Part shown: positions 51,637 through 60,058 of the stretch, piece after piece
Layout of the letters: every line of letters starts with the position of its first letter
Position numbering within the stretch: position 1 is the stretch's first letter
Assembly: GCF_021184025.1 (NCBI RefSeq)
Contig: NZ_CP036537.1
Span: forward strand, 1,674,001 to 1,738,000
Direction of reading: 5' to 3'
DNA: 64,000 bases
Source of the DNA: Rhodopseudomonas boonkerdii
GTDB taxonomy: Bacteria > Pseudomonadota > Alphaproteobacteria > Rhizobiales > Xanthobacteraceae
Made by a program: the position numbers and the translations under genes
The notes under the pieces: generated by a model
What the model was told of the DNA's origin: nothing
Databases searched by the model: none
What the model saw: only the letters and a program-made list of their open reading frames with translations

Positions 51637-53295
51637 ATGACAACTGTTGGCAATGCCGGAAGTCTGTCTGGCGCAAGGCCAGGTTTGTTAGATCGCGAGC
51701 GCATTATCGCGACGGCAGGATTCAATCGCTGGCTGGTGCCGCCGGCGGCGCTTTGCATTCATCTTTGCATTGGCATGGCCTATGGCTTCAGCGTGTTCTG
51801 GCTGCCGCTGTCGCAGGCAATCCCCAATCCAGCATCGAAGGAAGTTTGCGACGGCATGTCGCTGATGACCGAATTGTTCACCACCAGTTGTAACTGGAAG
51901 GTCGCCAGCCTCGGCTGGATGTACACCCTCTTCTTCGTGTTGCTCGGTGTTTCCGCTGCCATCTGGGGCGGCTGGCTGGAGCGCGTCGGTCCGCGCAAGG
52001 CTGCCTTTGTCTCGGCGCTGTGCTGGTGTGGCGGTCTCGTGCTCGGCTCCATCGGCATCTATACGCATCAACTGTGGCTGCTGTGGATCGGCTCGGGCGT
52101 GATCGGCGGTGTCGGTCTTGGTCTCGGCTACATCTCGCCGGTGTCCACCCTGGTGAAGTGGTTCCCGGATCGCCGCGGCATGGCGACGGGCATGGCCATC
52201 ATGGGCTTCGGCGGCGGCGCGATGATCGGTTCGCCGCTTGCCAACATGCTCATGAACTATTTCAAGACGCCCACCGATGTCGGTGTATGGCAGACGTTCC
52301 TGGCCATGGGCGTGATCTATTTCGTGTTCATGACCATCGGTGCATTCTCCTATCGCATCACACCCCCGAACTGGAAGCCGGATGGCTGGACGCCGCCCGC
52401 CACAACCAACAAGATGATCACCACCGGTCACGTGCATCTCGACAATGCGCACAAGACCAAGCAGTTCTGGCTGATCTGGGGCGTGCTGTGCCTCAACGTG
52501 TCGGCAGGCATCGGCGTCATCGGCATGGCGTCGCCGATGTTGCAGGAGATCTTCGCCGGCAAGCTGATCGGGCTGCCCGATGTGTCGTTCAGCCAGCTCA
52601 CCGCTGCGCAGAAGACGTCGATTGCCGGCATTGCCGCCGGTTTCGCGGGCCTGATCTCGCTGTTCAACATCGCCGGGCGCTTTTTCTGGGCGTCGCTGTC
52701 GGACAAGATGGGCCGCAAAAACACCTATTACACGTTCTTCATTCTCGGCATCGTGCTCTACGCTCTGGTGCCGACGCTGGCGGCGACGGGCAACAAGGTG
52801 TTGTTCGTGTTCGCCATCGGCATCATCCTGTCCATGTATGGCGGCGGTTTCGCCACCATCCCGGCCTATCTCGCCGATATCTTCGGCACCCAGTTCGTCG
52901 GTGCCATCCATGGCCGTCTGCTGACGGCCTGGGCGACAGCCGGCATCATCGGCCCGGTGGTCGTGAACTACATCCGTGAATTCCAGATCGCCGCCGGCGT
53001 GCCGCGGGCGCAGGTCTATGACTTCACGATGTACATCCTCGCCGGCATGCTGGTGGTTGGCCTGATCTGCAACATGCTGGTGAAGCCTCTGGCGCAGCAC
53101 TGGTTCATGAAGCCGGAAGAGGTCGCGGCCTTGCAGGCCAAGGGCGCGGAGGCCGCTTCGATCGGTGGCGGTTCCTACGGCATCGGCAAAGGGGGGCTCG
53201 ATGCGTCCGCTGCGGCCTTCTGGCTGTTCGTCGGAGTCCCGCTGATATGGGGCGTCTGGCTCACGCTGCAAAGCGCCATCAAGATCTTCCAGTAA
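51637..53295 (+). CDS. OFA-family MFS transporter (oxalate/formate antiporter-like)
   Basis: A 552-residue permease; GGGGAG precedes the ATG. The OFA pattern includes FNRWLVPPAALCIHLCIGMAYGFSV at the first helix, then VGLGLGYISPVSTLVKWFPD and FGTQFVGAIHGRLLTAWATA. There are twelve predicted helices, and a long loop after helix 2 carries a pair of Cys (EVCDGMSLMTELFTTSCNW), which is uncommon. Such proteins exchange oxalate and formate or related anions. No oxalyl-CoA genes are adjacent. Its own terminator follows. Confidence 0.9.
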   Translation: MTTVGNAGSLSGARPGLLDRERIIATAGFNRWLVPPAALCIHLCIGMAYGFSVFWLPLSQAIPNPASKEVCDGMSLMTELFTTSCNWKVASLGWMYTLFFVLLGVSAAIWGGWLERVGPRKAAFVSALCWCGGLVLGSIGIYTHQLWLLWIGSGVIGGVGLGLGYISPVSTLVKWFPDRRGMATGMAIMGFGGGAMIGSPLANMLMNYFKTPTDVGVWQTFLAMGVIYFVFMTIGAFSYRITPPNWKPDGWTPPATTNKMITTGHVHLDNAHKTKQFWLIWGVLCLNVSAGIGVIGMASPMLQEIFAGKLIGLPDVSFSQLTAAQKTSIAGIAAGFAGLISLFNIAGRFFWASLSDKMGRKNTYYTFFILGIVLYALVPTLAATGNKVLFVFAIGIILSMYGGGFATIPAYLADIFGTQFVGAIHGRLLTAWATAGIIGPVVVNYIREFQIAAGVPRAQVYDFTMYILAGMLVVGLICNMLVKPLAQHWFMKPEEVAALQAKGAEAASIGGGSYGIGKGGLDASAAAFWLFVGVPLIWGVWLTLQSAIKIFQ

Positions 53296-53303
53296 GATCA
53301 TCA

Positions 53304-53341
53304 GGGACCGGCGGCGAAAGCTTCCGGTCCCTTTCTCTTTT
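53304..53341 (+). terminator. rho-independent terminator of the OFA-family gene
   Basis: GGGACCGG (53304-53311) pairs with CCGGTCCC (53324-53331) and is followed by TTTCTCTTTT. Confidence 0.9.
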
Positions 53342-53580
53342 CGGCATCGCGGTTCTCGCGATAACGAACATTCGGAGAAAAGGTCAAAGGAATCTCCAGA
53401 GCTGGTCCACCATTGAAAACTGCAAGGGCAAGAGCTGAGCCATGTACGCGGAGCTGCGGTTCTTTATGCCGTGCTTATGATGCGGCAGGGCGATCCCTCT
53501 CGCATTCCTATGGCTTTGTTCGCATCTTTGAAGTGTCCTGGTGTGTCTGGCCGGGGCACCTCATCAAGGCGGACAGCAAC

Positions 53581-53877
53581 ATGATAATGTTCCACAATCG
53601 CGAGACGCAGGCGCACGATCTCTCGGCCGATGGCGCCTATCGGGCCTATCTGATCAGCCGGAGCCAGACGCCGATCGCCCATCATTCCAATGGCGTGCGG
53701 TGGAAGCGCTTCTGCGTGGCCATACGCCGGGTGCGGAACGACATCAGGAGCTGCTTCGCGTCGATCCGCATGGCCCTCGTAGCCGACAAGATGCAGCGGG
53801 CACGGCATGAGCTGGCGCGCGTCGGCATGCGTCATGTGGAGACGCCGGCACAGCAGGATCGGAGACGCGTTTCATGA
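53581..53877 (+). CDS. small hypothetical protein (first of an overlapping pair)
   Basis: A 98-residue frame from ATG 53581 (MIMFHNRETQAHDLSADGAY); the frame extends further upstream, but that stretch is unlikely to be coding. There is no membrane segment. The C-terminal half is basic and helical (VRWKRFCVAIRRVRNDIRS, then MQRARHELARVGMRH), like short rhizobial proteins that end in a helix with R-x-E-L. Its stop codon overlaps the start of the next small gene (ATGA). Function unknown. Confidence 0.55.
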   Translation: MIMFHNRETQAHDLSADGAYRAYLISRSQTPIAHHSNGVRWKRFCVAIRRVRNDIRSCFASIRMALVADKMQRARHELARVGMRHVETPAQQDRRRVS

Positions 53878-54017
53878 TGGCGCGCGTGCTGGCATTGCTG
53901 GTGCAGATCTGGCGGATTGTGATCGGACCGGCGGTTTATCACCCGGCTGCTCATTATATGCGCGGCCCCGGCCCGAAAAGCCGTGAGAAGATGGAAAAGA
54001 CGTGTCCGCCGGTTTAG
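53874..54017 (+). CDS. 47-residue hypothetical peptide, overlapping start
   Basis: An ATG at 53874 within the ATGA overlap opens a 47-codon frame ending with TAG at 54015-54017. The peptide starts MMARVLALLVQIWRIVIGPA, a likely membrane helix, and ends with a basic tail (GPKSREKMEKTCPPV). Support is the tight translational coupling with the preceding frame and the plausible one-helix layout. It could also be noise. Confidence 0.4.
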   Translation: MMARVLALLVQIWRIVIGPAVYHPAAHYMRGPGPKSREKMEKTCPPV

Positions 54018-54042
54018 CGCAAGCTTCCTCCGACCGAGTCCT

Positions 54043-54993
54043 TCAAATCGCTCGGGACCTCACCTCGTCCGGCGAGGCCCAAATCGCTGCCAGGGCTGTC
54101 TCAACGCGGCGTTGCCAGGTCTCATCGAGCGGAGTGCGTGGCAGCCTCACATCGGCGTTTCCCAGGCCGCGTAAGCTCATCGCATATTTGATCACGGACG
54201 ATACCTGCGCTGACGACAATATGTCGGCGAGCGGCATCAGCATGTCCGAGATCGTGGTCGCGTAGCGCGGGTATCCCTTGCGGGCGGCGTCGTACATGCC
54301 GCGGCAGAGCTTCGGCGCAACATTCACAAGCGCTGAAATCACCCCATCGCCGCCGGCGAGCAGATAGGACAATGCCGTCGCGTCGTGTCCCGCGAGAAAT
54401 CGGAATTCTGACGGCAGCAGTGATCGCAGGCGGGAAAGCCGCAATGCATTATCAGTATCATCGCGCAGGCCGATCACCCGTGGCGAGGCCGCAAGATCGA
54501 TAATGACATCGTCTGTCAGGTCGCGCGCACAGCGTGAAGGTGCGTCATGCAGGATGATCGGCAGCGTTGTCGCGCCGAGAATGGCGTGAAAATGCGCGGC
54601 AATGCCGTCGGCTGTCGGTCTGTTGTAGTAGGGCACGACGGAGATCGCGGCGGCGGCGCCCGTGGATTGTGCCATGCGCGTCCATTCGATCGCTTGGGCC
54701 GTGCAATTCGATCCGGCGCCGACGATGACGCGCAGGCGGTTGCGTGCAACGCCGACCGCCGTGCGGATCAGCGTCGTTCGTTCGACATCGGAGAGAGTAT
54801 CGCCTTCTCCGGCGGTCGCGCCGATCACGATCGCGCTGGCTCCGGCGCAAACCTGACGTTCGCAGAGACGCGCGAAAGTGAGGAGATCGATCCTGCCATC
54901 GGAATGGAATGGCGTCGGCAGATCCGCGATCATGCCGTGCAGCCAGCCGTTACTGTGAAAGACTGCATGAACCGGGACGGAGAGTGCAGACAT
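54043..54993 (-). CDS. dihydrodipicolinate-synthase-family protein lacking the Schiff-base lysine
   Basis: A 316-residue (beta/alpha)8 protein of the DapA/NAL superfamily. The early strand GASAIVIGATAGEGDTLSDV and PYYNRPTADGIAAHFHAIL (Tyr123) align with DapA, but the active-site Lys of the G-(I/L)-K-(E/D)-x-T motif is Arg177 (VIGLRDDTDN). The second Thr of the GTTGE loop is Ala61. Without the lysine, normal class I aldolase chemistry is not expected, so it may act as a binding or regulatory protein, use another mechanism, or be inactive. The true lysine-pathway dapA should lie elsewhere. A second start at residue 21 is possible. Confidence 0.8.
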   Translation of the reverse strand: MSALSVPVHAVFHSNGWLHGMIADLPTPFHSDGRIDLLTFARLCERQVCAGASAIVIGATAGEGDTLSDVERTTLIRTAVGVARNRLRVIVGAGSNCTAQAIEWTRMAQSTGAAAAISVVPYYNRPTADGIAAHFHAILGATTLPIILHDAPSRCARDLTDDVIIDLAASPRVIGLRDDTDNALRLSRLRSLLPSEFRFLAGHDATALSYLLAGGDGVISALVNVAPKLCRGMYDAARKGYPRYATTISDMLMPLADILSSAQVSSVIKYAMSLRGLGNADVRLPRTPLDETWQRRVETALAAIWASPDEVRSRAI

Positions 54994-55002
54994 GATGCGC
55001 GA

Positions 55003-55269
55003 TCAGGCCGCGTGTCGTTGCGGCGGTTTGGCCGGCTGCGCGGATATGAAAGATGGTGCGCTCATATTGAGCTCGACAAGGTCAGCAGTTTCCACAATGG
55101 CCTTGGCGTCGTTCCCGGTCTCAAACATCGCATAGCGCAAAGCATGGATACGATTCTTGAACAGGCCTCCAAACAGGCCGCGTTGTTCTTGTGCGACCCA
55201 CTGGCCGCGGCTGTTCTGGCCAATCACAACAAGGAAGAATTCAGGCAAGGGAGGTTCAAAACGGCCCAC
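55003..55269 (-). CDS. small hypothetical protein
   Basis: An 88-residue protein from a GTG at 55269, chosen because CAGGAG stands six bases upstream; the frame extends 30 codons further without another convincing start. The core LPEFFLVVIGQNSRGQWVAQ followed by EQRGLFGGLFKNRIHALRYA resembles small conserved proteins of rhizobia with a beta strand, a GLFGGLF-type turn and a helix. Function unknown. It lies just upstream of the DapA-like gene (nine bases) and on the same strand. Confidence 0.65.
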   Translation of the reverse strand: MGRFEPPLPEFFLVVIGQNSRGQWVAQEQRGLFGGLFKNRIHALRYAMFETGNDAKAIVETADLVELNMSAPSFISAQPAKPPQRHAA

Positions 55270-55409
55270 GGTAGTCTCCTGCAACGTTACGCTCGCAAGC
55301 GTGTGAGTCCAACATGAACGGCAGGGCGTTTGAAAACGAGACAGGAGAAAGAACTGCATTATAAACGTAGCATAAAAGCCGGATTGCTGCAGGCGTGACG
55401 CGCTGGGCC

Positions 55410-55434
55410 GGAACCATCGTTTGGAATCACGGTT
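55410..55434 (+). promoter_or_regulatory. EcfG-like promoter with one mismatch
   Basis: GGAAC (55410-55414), 16 bases, then GGTT (55431-55434) instead of CGTT. It lies 31 bases before the ATG of the lysine-rich protein at 55465. Plausible but weaker than the other motifs. Confidence 0.4.
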
Positions 55435-55464
55435 AAAATCTCTGGCAATGTAAGGGAGCTTGTA

Positions 55465-55722
55465 ATGGCGAAATATTCCAGGAAAGCTGCGAAGAAAGTC
55501 GCGCGCGCCGTGAAGAAAGCCAAAGCTGGTACGCTCAAAAGTGGACGTTCCGGGAAGAAGGTCACGAGCCGAAAACAGGCGATCGCTATCGGCCTGTCAG
55601 AAGCGCGCGGCGAAGGCAAGAAGGTGCCAAAGGCACCCAAGAAAACAGTGAAGAAAGCTGCGGCCGGAAAAAAGACTGCGAAGAAAACGAAGAACGTTAG
55701 AAAAACAAAGAAGAAGTCATGA
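55465..55722 (+). CDS. small lysine-rich basic protein (DUF6496-like)
   Basis: An 85-residue, extremely basic protein (MAKYSRKAAKKVARAVKKAK onward). The segment VTSRKQAIAIGLSEARGEGK is typical of DUF6496-type proteins, and the Lys/Ala/Pro-rich tail resembles the C-terminal tails of histone H1-like DNA-binding proteins. AGGGAG precedes the ATG. It probably binds nucleic acid. It lies near ku and ligD and next to a weak EcfG-like promoter, so a role in stress or DNA protection is a reasonable guess but not shown. Confidence 0.8.
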   Translation: MAKYSRKAAKKVARAVKKAKAGTLKSGRSGKKVTSRKQAIAIGLSEARGEGKKVPKAPKKTVKKAAAGKKTAKKTKNVRKTKKKS

Positions 55723-55753
55723 TCGTGAGGGAAGGAAAACGGCGTTGAGAACG

Positions 55754-56008
55754 TCACTTCGTTTGCAGCGATGCCCTCAACAAGTGATCCTTGCACTCGT
55801 CCGTCTTGCCCAACGCCATTTTCTCGCTGGCAACGCTGATCTCATCCGATGCCGTTTGTTTCGGCCTGCCGTCCGGCATCTTCGATATGGCCTCAGCCAC
55901 GAAGGCAATGTTGGATGCATTGCATTCGCGGGCTTGCAGCTGCTGCGCTTGTATGGCGGATGCATACGGGAGTGCGGCTATCGCAATCACCGGACCCAGT
56001 GCTTTCAT
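55754..56008 (-). CDS. small secreted hypothetical protein
   Basis: An 84-residue protein starting at 56008 (MKALGPVIAIAALPYASAIQ) with a signal peptide and a polar mature part containing two Cys (ARECNASNIAF, DECKDHLLRA) that could form a disulfide. It begins five bases after the ku stop codon on the same strand, so it should be co-transcribed with ku. The function is unknown, and a periplasmic protein behind a DNA-repair gene is unexpected. Confidence 0.7.
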   Translation of the reverse strand: MKALGPVIAIAALPYASAIQAQQLQARECNASNIAFVAEAISKMPDGRPKQTASDEISVASEKMALGKTDECKDHLLRASLQTK

Positions 56009-56013
56009 CATGA

Positions 56014-56898
56014 TCAGCTGGCCTTGCGATGACGCGCTGCAGAATGCCTGACCTTCTTGCCGGGCCGCTTGCGCGCCGTTGGCCGGCGCGCGGCGACGGC
56101 GCGCTTGGTCGGTGTTTTGCCGCCTTTGAGGCTGGCCTTCAGTGCGTCCATCAGATTGATCACGTTATCAGGCTTCTCTTCCTTCGCCACGGCCTTCACC
56201 GGTTTGCCGGCTGCCTTGCGTTTCACCAGTGTCTTTAGTGCCGCTTCGTATTCGTCCTTGAATTTGCCGGGATCGAAATGCGATGCCTTGCTGTCGAGGA
56301 TATGTGTCGCGAGCTCGATCATGTCCTTGGCGATCTTCGGACTCTTGATGTCGTCGAAATAGTCGGTCTCGTCACGCACCTCGTAAGGATAACGCAACGT
56401 GGTGCCGAGCAGGCCCTTGCCGAGCGGCTCGAGGGCGATCACATGCTCGCGATTGGTCAGCACGATGCGCGCCAGGGCCACGCGATCCTGATCCTTCATC
56501 GCATCGCGAATCACCGCAAAGGCATCGGCCCCGGCCTTGCCGTCCGGCGCGATGTAGTAGGGATGGTTCAGGTAGCGGCGGTCGATCTCGTCGCGCGGGA
56601 CAAAGCTGTCGATGTCGATGGTGTGATTGCTTTCGATCTGTACGGCTTCGAGTTCTTCCTTCTCGATCTCGATATACTCGCCTTTGCTGATCTCGTAGCC
56701 GCGCGCTTTCTGATCCTTCTCGACCACGTCGCCGGTCTCGGAGTCGATCATCTGCTGTTTCAGACGATTGCCGGTTTCGCGATTGATCATATGGAATCGG
56801 GTTTTCTCCACGGTGGTGGAGGCCGGATAGAGTACGACCGGGCAGGTCACCAGCGACAGTTTGAGAGAGCCTTTCCAATAGGCGCGGGGCGGAGCCAT
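56014..56898 (-). CDS. ku: Ku DNA end-binding protein
   Basis: A 294-residue bacterial Ku. The start at 56898 ([20 protein letters not shown]) is the standard family N-terminus. The Ku core follows with [36 protein letters not shown] and [20 protein letters not shown], then a basic Lys/Arg/Ala-rich C-terminus that binds DNA. Ku homodimers encircle double-strand break ends and recruit LigD for non-homologous end joining. It is divergent from ligD, with an EcfG promoter interleaved with that of ligD. Confidence 0.96.
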   Translation of the reverse strand: MAPPRAYWKGSLKLSLVTCPVVLYPASTTVEKTRFHMINRETGNRLKQQMIDSETGDVVEKDQKARGYEISKGEYIEIEKEELEAVQIESNHTIDIDSFVPRDEIDRRYLNHPYYIAPDGKAGADAFAVIRDAMKDQDRVALARIVLTNREHVIALEPLGKGLLGTTLRYPYEVRDETDYFDDIKSPKIAKDMIELATHILDSKASHFDPGKFKDEYEAALKTLVKRKAAGKPVKAVAKEEKPDNVINLMDALKASLKGGKTPTKRAVAARRPTARKRPGKKVRHSAARHRKAS

Positions 56899-56949
56899 GC
56901 GTCCTCCAACTCGGTACAATTGCTTGCAACGCCGATCGTTTGCGCGTGT

Positions 56950-56974
56950 GGAACTTCAACGGAAGCTCTCCGTT
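56950..56974 (+). promoter_or_regulatory. EcfG promoter of ligD
   Basis: GGAAC (56950-56954), 16 bases, then CGTT (56971-56974): a perfect EcfG consensus, 40 bases before the ligD start at 57014. It overlaps the divergent ku promoter. Confidence 0.85.
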
Positions 56975-56982
56975 TTGGTTCC
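56958..56982 (-). promoter_or_regulatory. EcfG promoter of ku
   Basis: On the minus strand GGAAC (56982-56978), 16 bases, then CGTT (56961-56958): a perfect EcfG consensus, 60 bases upstream of the ku start at 56898. It is interleaved with the ligD promoter on the other strand. Confidence 0.85.
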
Positions 56983-57013
56983 ATCCTACCCGGTGGCCTT
57001 TGGAGTATGCATC

Positions 57014-59665
57014 GTGGCCGATCGCCAACTATCGATTTACCGCAAGAAGCGCGATTTTGCGCAGACCCGGGAGCCGTCCGGCAAGATCGTGGTCACGCCG
57101 GCGAAGCGACCGCGCTTCGTGATCCAGAAACACGATGCCACGCGGCTGCACTATGACCTGCGGCTGGAGATGGATGGCGTGTTCAAGTCCTGGGCGGTGA
57201 CGCGCGGGCCCTCCCTCGATCCTGCCGACAAACGGCTGGCGGTGGAGGTCGAGGACCATCCGCTCGATTACGGTGATTTCGAAGGGACGATCCCGAAGGG
57301 ACAGTATGGCGGCGGCACGGTGCAGCTCTGGGACCGTGGCTATTACGACGCGGAAGATGCGGCCAAGGGTCTTAAGAAGGGCGATCTGAAGTTCACGCTG
57401 GACGGCGAGAAGCTGCATGGCGGCTTCGTGCTGGTCCGGATGAGGCGCGACCGCAATGGCGGCAAACGCGCCAACTGGCTGCTGATCAAGCATCGGGACG
57501 ACTATGCCGTGGATGGCGACGGAGAGGCGATCCTGGACGGGGACGCGTCGGTCGCTTCGGGGCGCAGCATGGAAGATATTGCCGAAGGCAAAGGACGTGC
57601 GCCAAAACCGTTCATGATTGGCAAGCGCGCGAAGATCAGAAAAGATGCCGTCTGGGATTCCAGCGAGGGCGAGGCGGCAGAAGCGCGCACCCGGAAGGGA
57701 GGCCGAACCAAAGCAGGTGTGGCGAGGAAGGCGAAGAAGGCGGTGACGATACCGGGCTTCGTCGCTCCGGAACTGTGCATTTCGGTGGACCGCCCGCCCG
57801 CGGCCGCGGGCTGGGTGCATGAGATCAAGTTCGACGGTTACCGCATGCAGCTTCGCGTCGAAACCGGCGAAGCGACACTGAAGACACGGAAGGGACTCGA
57901 CTGGACCGACAGTTTTCCGGTTATTGCGGAGGAAGCCGGCAATTTGCCGGATTGCATGATCGATGGTGAGATCGTGGGACTCGACAGCGGCGGTGCACCG
58001 GATTTCGCTGCATTACAGGCGGCCCTGTCCGATGGTGAAACCGATACGCTGATCTTTTTCGCATTCGACCTGTTGTTCGCCGATGGCGAAGACCTGCGCA
58101 GACTGCCGCTGTCGGAACGGAAATCGCGCTTGAAGACATTGTTGTCGCAAGCGCGCGGTCGCCGGAAGGAAGGCTTGATTCGTTATGTCGATCATTTCGA
58201 ATCCGGCGGCGATGCGATCCTGCAATCGGCCTGCAAGCTGTCGCTGGAAGGTATCGTGTCGAAGAAGCTCGCCGCTCGCTATACGTCCGGCCGCTCGTCG
58301 AACTGGACCAAAGCCAAGTGTCGTGCAGGACATGAGGTGGTCATCGGGGGCTGGAAGACCACCAAGGGCAAGTTCCGTTCACTGCTTGCCGGGGTCAACA
58401 AAGGCGATCATCTCGCTTATGTCGGCATTGTCGGCACAGGTTATGGTGCCGACAAGGTCAAACGTATCATGCCGGCATTGAAGAAGGCTGCCGCGGAACG
58501 GTCGCCGTTTGGTGGCGAGAATGCGCCGGCGGGCGGGCGTGATGTGCATTGGCTCAAGCCGGAACTCGTGGCCGAGATCGAATTCGCCGGCTTCACCGAC
58601 TCCGGTATGGTGCGCCAGGCATCGTTCAAAGGATTGCGTCAGGACAAGCCGGCGGAGGAAGTCGAGGCCGAGAAGCCGAAGAAAACAGCGCTCGCTGAGC
58701 CCAAGCCGAGGCGTGGCAGAACCAGGAAGGCAGCCAAAAAAACAGTGTCGAGATCGGTCGCGGGAAAATCCGCGGAGGTGATGGGCGTCACGCTCTCGCA
58801 TGCCGACAAGGCGCTTTGGCCGGACATCGATGACGGGGGAGCCGTCACGAAGCGGGATCTCGCCGAATATTTCGAGGCGGTGGGCGGCTGGATGATGCCC
58901 CATCTGAAGGGGCGGCCATGCTCCGTGGTGCGCGCGCCCGACGGGATCGACGGTCAACAATTCTTTCAACGCCATGCCATGGCCGGCACATCGAGTTTGC
59001 TGGAGCTCGTGAAGGTGTCGGGCGATCGCAAGCCGTATCTGCAGATAGACCGTATCGAGGGGCTTGCGGCGGTCGCGCAGATGGGCGGGCTCGAGCTTCA
59101 TCCATGGAACTGCGCGCCAGGCGAGCCCGATGTGCCCGGCCGTTTGGTCTTCGATCTCGATCCTTCGCCGGAGGTGACGTTTACCGACGTGATCGCTGCA
59201 GCTCGAGAGCTGAACGAGCGACTATCCGCACTGGGCATGGAAAGCTTTTGCAAGACCACCGGCGGCAAAGGTCTGCATGTGGTCGTACCGTTGAAGTATG
59301 GTGTGCGAGATCGCGTCGACTGGAAGATCGCAAAGACATTTGCTCAGACCATCTGCCAGCAGATGGCGGGAGATGACCCCGAGCGCTATCTCGTCAACAT
59401 GTCGAAAGCGAAGCGGAAGGGGAGGATCTTTCTCGATTATCTGCGCAACGATCGCATGTCGACAGCGGTATCGGTGCTGTCACCACGGGCGAGGAAGGGC
59501 GCCACGGTGTCGATGCCGGTGACGTGGGCGCAGGTGCGCGGCAATCTCGATCCGAGAAAATACACGCTGCGCAGCGTGCCGGGGCTGCTAAAAAGGAGCA
59601 AGGCCTGGATGGATTACGAGAAAGCCGCGTCGTCGATCAAGGCAGCGATCGGGAAGATGAAGTAG
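57014..59665 (+). CDS. ligD: multifunctional NHEJ DNA ligase LigD
   Basis: An 883-residue LigD. The GTG start at 57014 ([20 protein letters not shown]) is chosen for its GGAG site and because the phosphoesterase domain follows normally. Domain order is 3'-phosphoesterase (about 30-190, [20 protein letters not shown]), ATP-dependent ligase (about 250-560; adenylated Lys272 in EIKFDGYRM) and primase-like polymerase (about 600-880; metal Asp714/Asp716 in [20 protein letters not shown]). With Ku it joins broken ends. A Lys/Ala linker sits between ligase and polymerase. The gene is monocistronic. Confidence 0.96.
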   Translation: MADRQLSIYRKKRDFAQTREPSGKIVVTPAKRPRFVIQKHDATRLHYDLRLEMDGVFKSWAVTRGPSLDPADKRLAVEVEDHPLDYGDFEGTIPKGQYGGGTVQLWDRGYYDAEDAAKGLKKGDLKFTLDGEKLHGGFVLVRMRRDRNGGKRANWLLIKHRDDYAVDGDGEAILDGDASVASGRSMEDIAEGKGRAPKPFMIGKRAKIRKDAVWDSSEGEAAEARTRKGGRTKAGVARKAKKAVTIPGFVAPELCISVDRPPAAAGWVHEIKFDGYRMQLRVETGEATLKTRKGLDWTDSFPVIAEEAGNLPDCMIDGEIVGLDSGGAPDFAALQAALSDGETDTLIFFAFDLLFADGEDLRRLPLSERKSRLKTLLSQARGRRKEGLIRYVDHFESGGDAILQSACKLSLEGIVSKKLAARYTSGRSSNWTKAKCRAGHEVVIGGWKTTKGKFRSLLAGVNKGDHLAYVGIVGTGYGADKVKRIMPALKKAAAERSPFGGENAPAGGRDVHWLKPELVAEIEFAGFTDSGMVRQASFKGLRQDKPAEEVEAEKPKKTALAEPKPRRGRTRKAAKKTVSRSVAGKSAEVMGVTLSHADKALWPDIDDGGAVTKRDLAEYFEAVGGWMMPHLKGRPCSVVRAPDGIDGQQFFQRHAMAGTSSLLELVKVSGDRKPYLQIDRIEGLAAVAQMGGLELHPWNCAPGEPDVPGRLVFDLDPSPEVTFTDVIAAARELNERLSALGMESFCKTTGGKGLHVVVPLKYGVRDRVDWKIAKTFAQTICQQMAGDDPERYLVNMSKAKRKGRIFLDYLRNDRMSTAVSVLSPRARKGATVSMPVTWAQVRGNLDPRKYTLRSVPGLLKRSKAWMDYEKAASSIKAAIGKMK

Positions 59666-59703
59666 TCGCGCCCGGACTATGCTGCTTTCATCCGGGTTAC
59701 AAA

Positions 59704-59728
59704 GGCGCGGTTCAGAGATGACCGCGCC
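59704..59728. terminator. stem-loop between ligD and the DUF3309 gene
   Basis: GGCGCGGT (59704-59711) pairs perfectly with ACCGCGCC (59721-59728). It lies between two convergent genes. T-runs are weak on both sides, so termination efficiency is uncertain. Confidence 0.55.
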
Positions 59729-59749
59729 TTCGAACGCGATTTCCGTCGT

Positions 59750-59914
59750 TTACAGCCGACCAAGCAACAAAAGGATCAGCAGAATCACGATCACCAGGCC
59801 GAGGCCGCCGCCGCCATAATAGCCGGTGCCGTAGAACGGGCCACCGCCGATGCCGCTGAATCCGCCAAGCAGTGCGATAATTAGAATGATCAGAATGATG
59901 GTACCGATAGACAT
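59750..59914 (-). CDS. DUF3309-family small hydrophobic protein
   Basis: A 54-residue protein; GGAG precedes the ATG at 59914. It starts MSIGTIILIILIIALLGGFS, continues through a Gly/Tyr-rich turn (GGGPFYGTGYYGGGG) and ends in a second hydrophobic helix LGLVIVILLILLLLGRL. This is the DUF3309 layout: two short membrane helices around a Gly-rich loop. Function unknown. A perfect EcfG motif upstream marks it as a likely general-stress protein. Confidence 0.88.
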   Translation of the reverse strand: MSIGTIILIILIIALLGGFSGIGGGPFYGTGYYGGGGLGLVIVILLILLLLGRL

Positions 59915-59960
59915 GTTGTTCTCCTCAGCCGTCGCATATGTCAGCTATCACCTGCGATAA

Positions 59961-59985
59961 AACGTCCGGACAACGGCAAGGTTCC
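59961..59985 (-). promoter_or_regulatory. EcfG general-stress promoter of the DUF3309 gene
   Basis: On the minus strand GGAAC (59985-59981), 16 bases, then CGTT (59964-59961). All nine consensus positions match, and it lies 47 bases upstream of the DUF3309 start. Confidence 0.83.
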
Positions 59986-60058
59986 CGTGGTGAAACCGCA
60001 TACGGAGCTGTCGCTTCACCGTCGATGTCACTATCTAACCGATGCGAGGATTTGTGCG

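Noticed and set aside
51688-53301. 537-codon open frame antisense to the OFA transporter gene
   Set aside because: Shadow frame with His/Asp/Arg-rich composition; the plus strand encodes a clear MFS protein.
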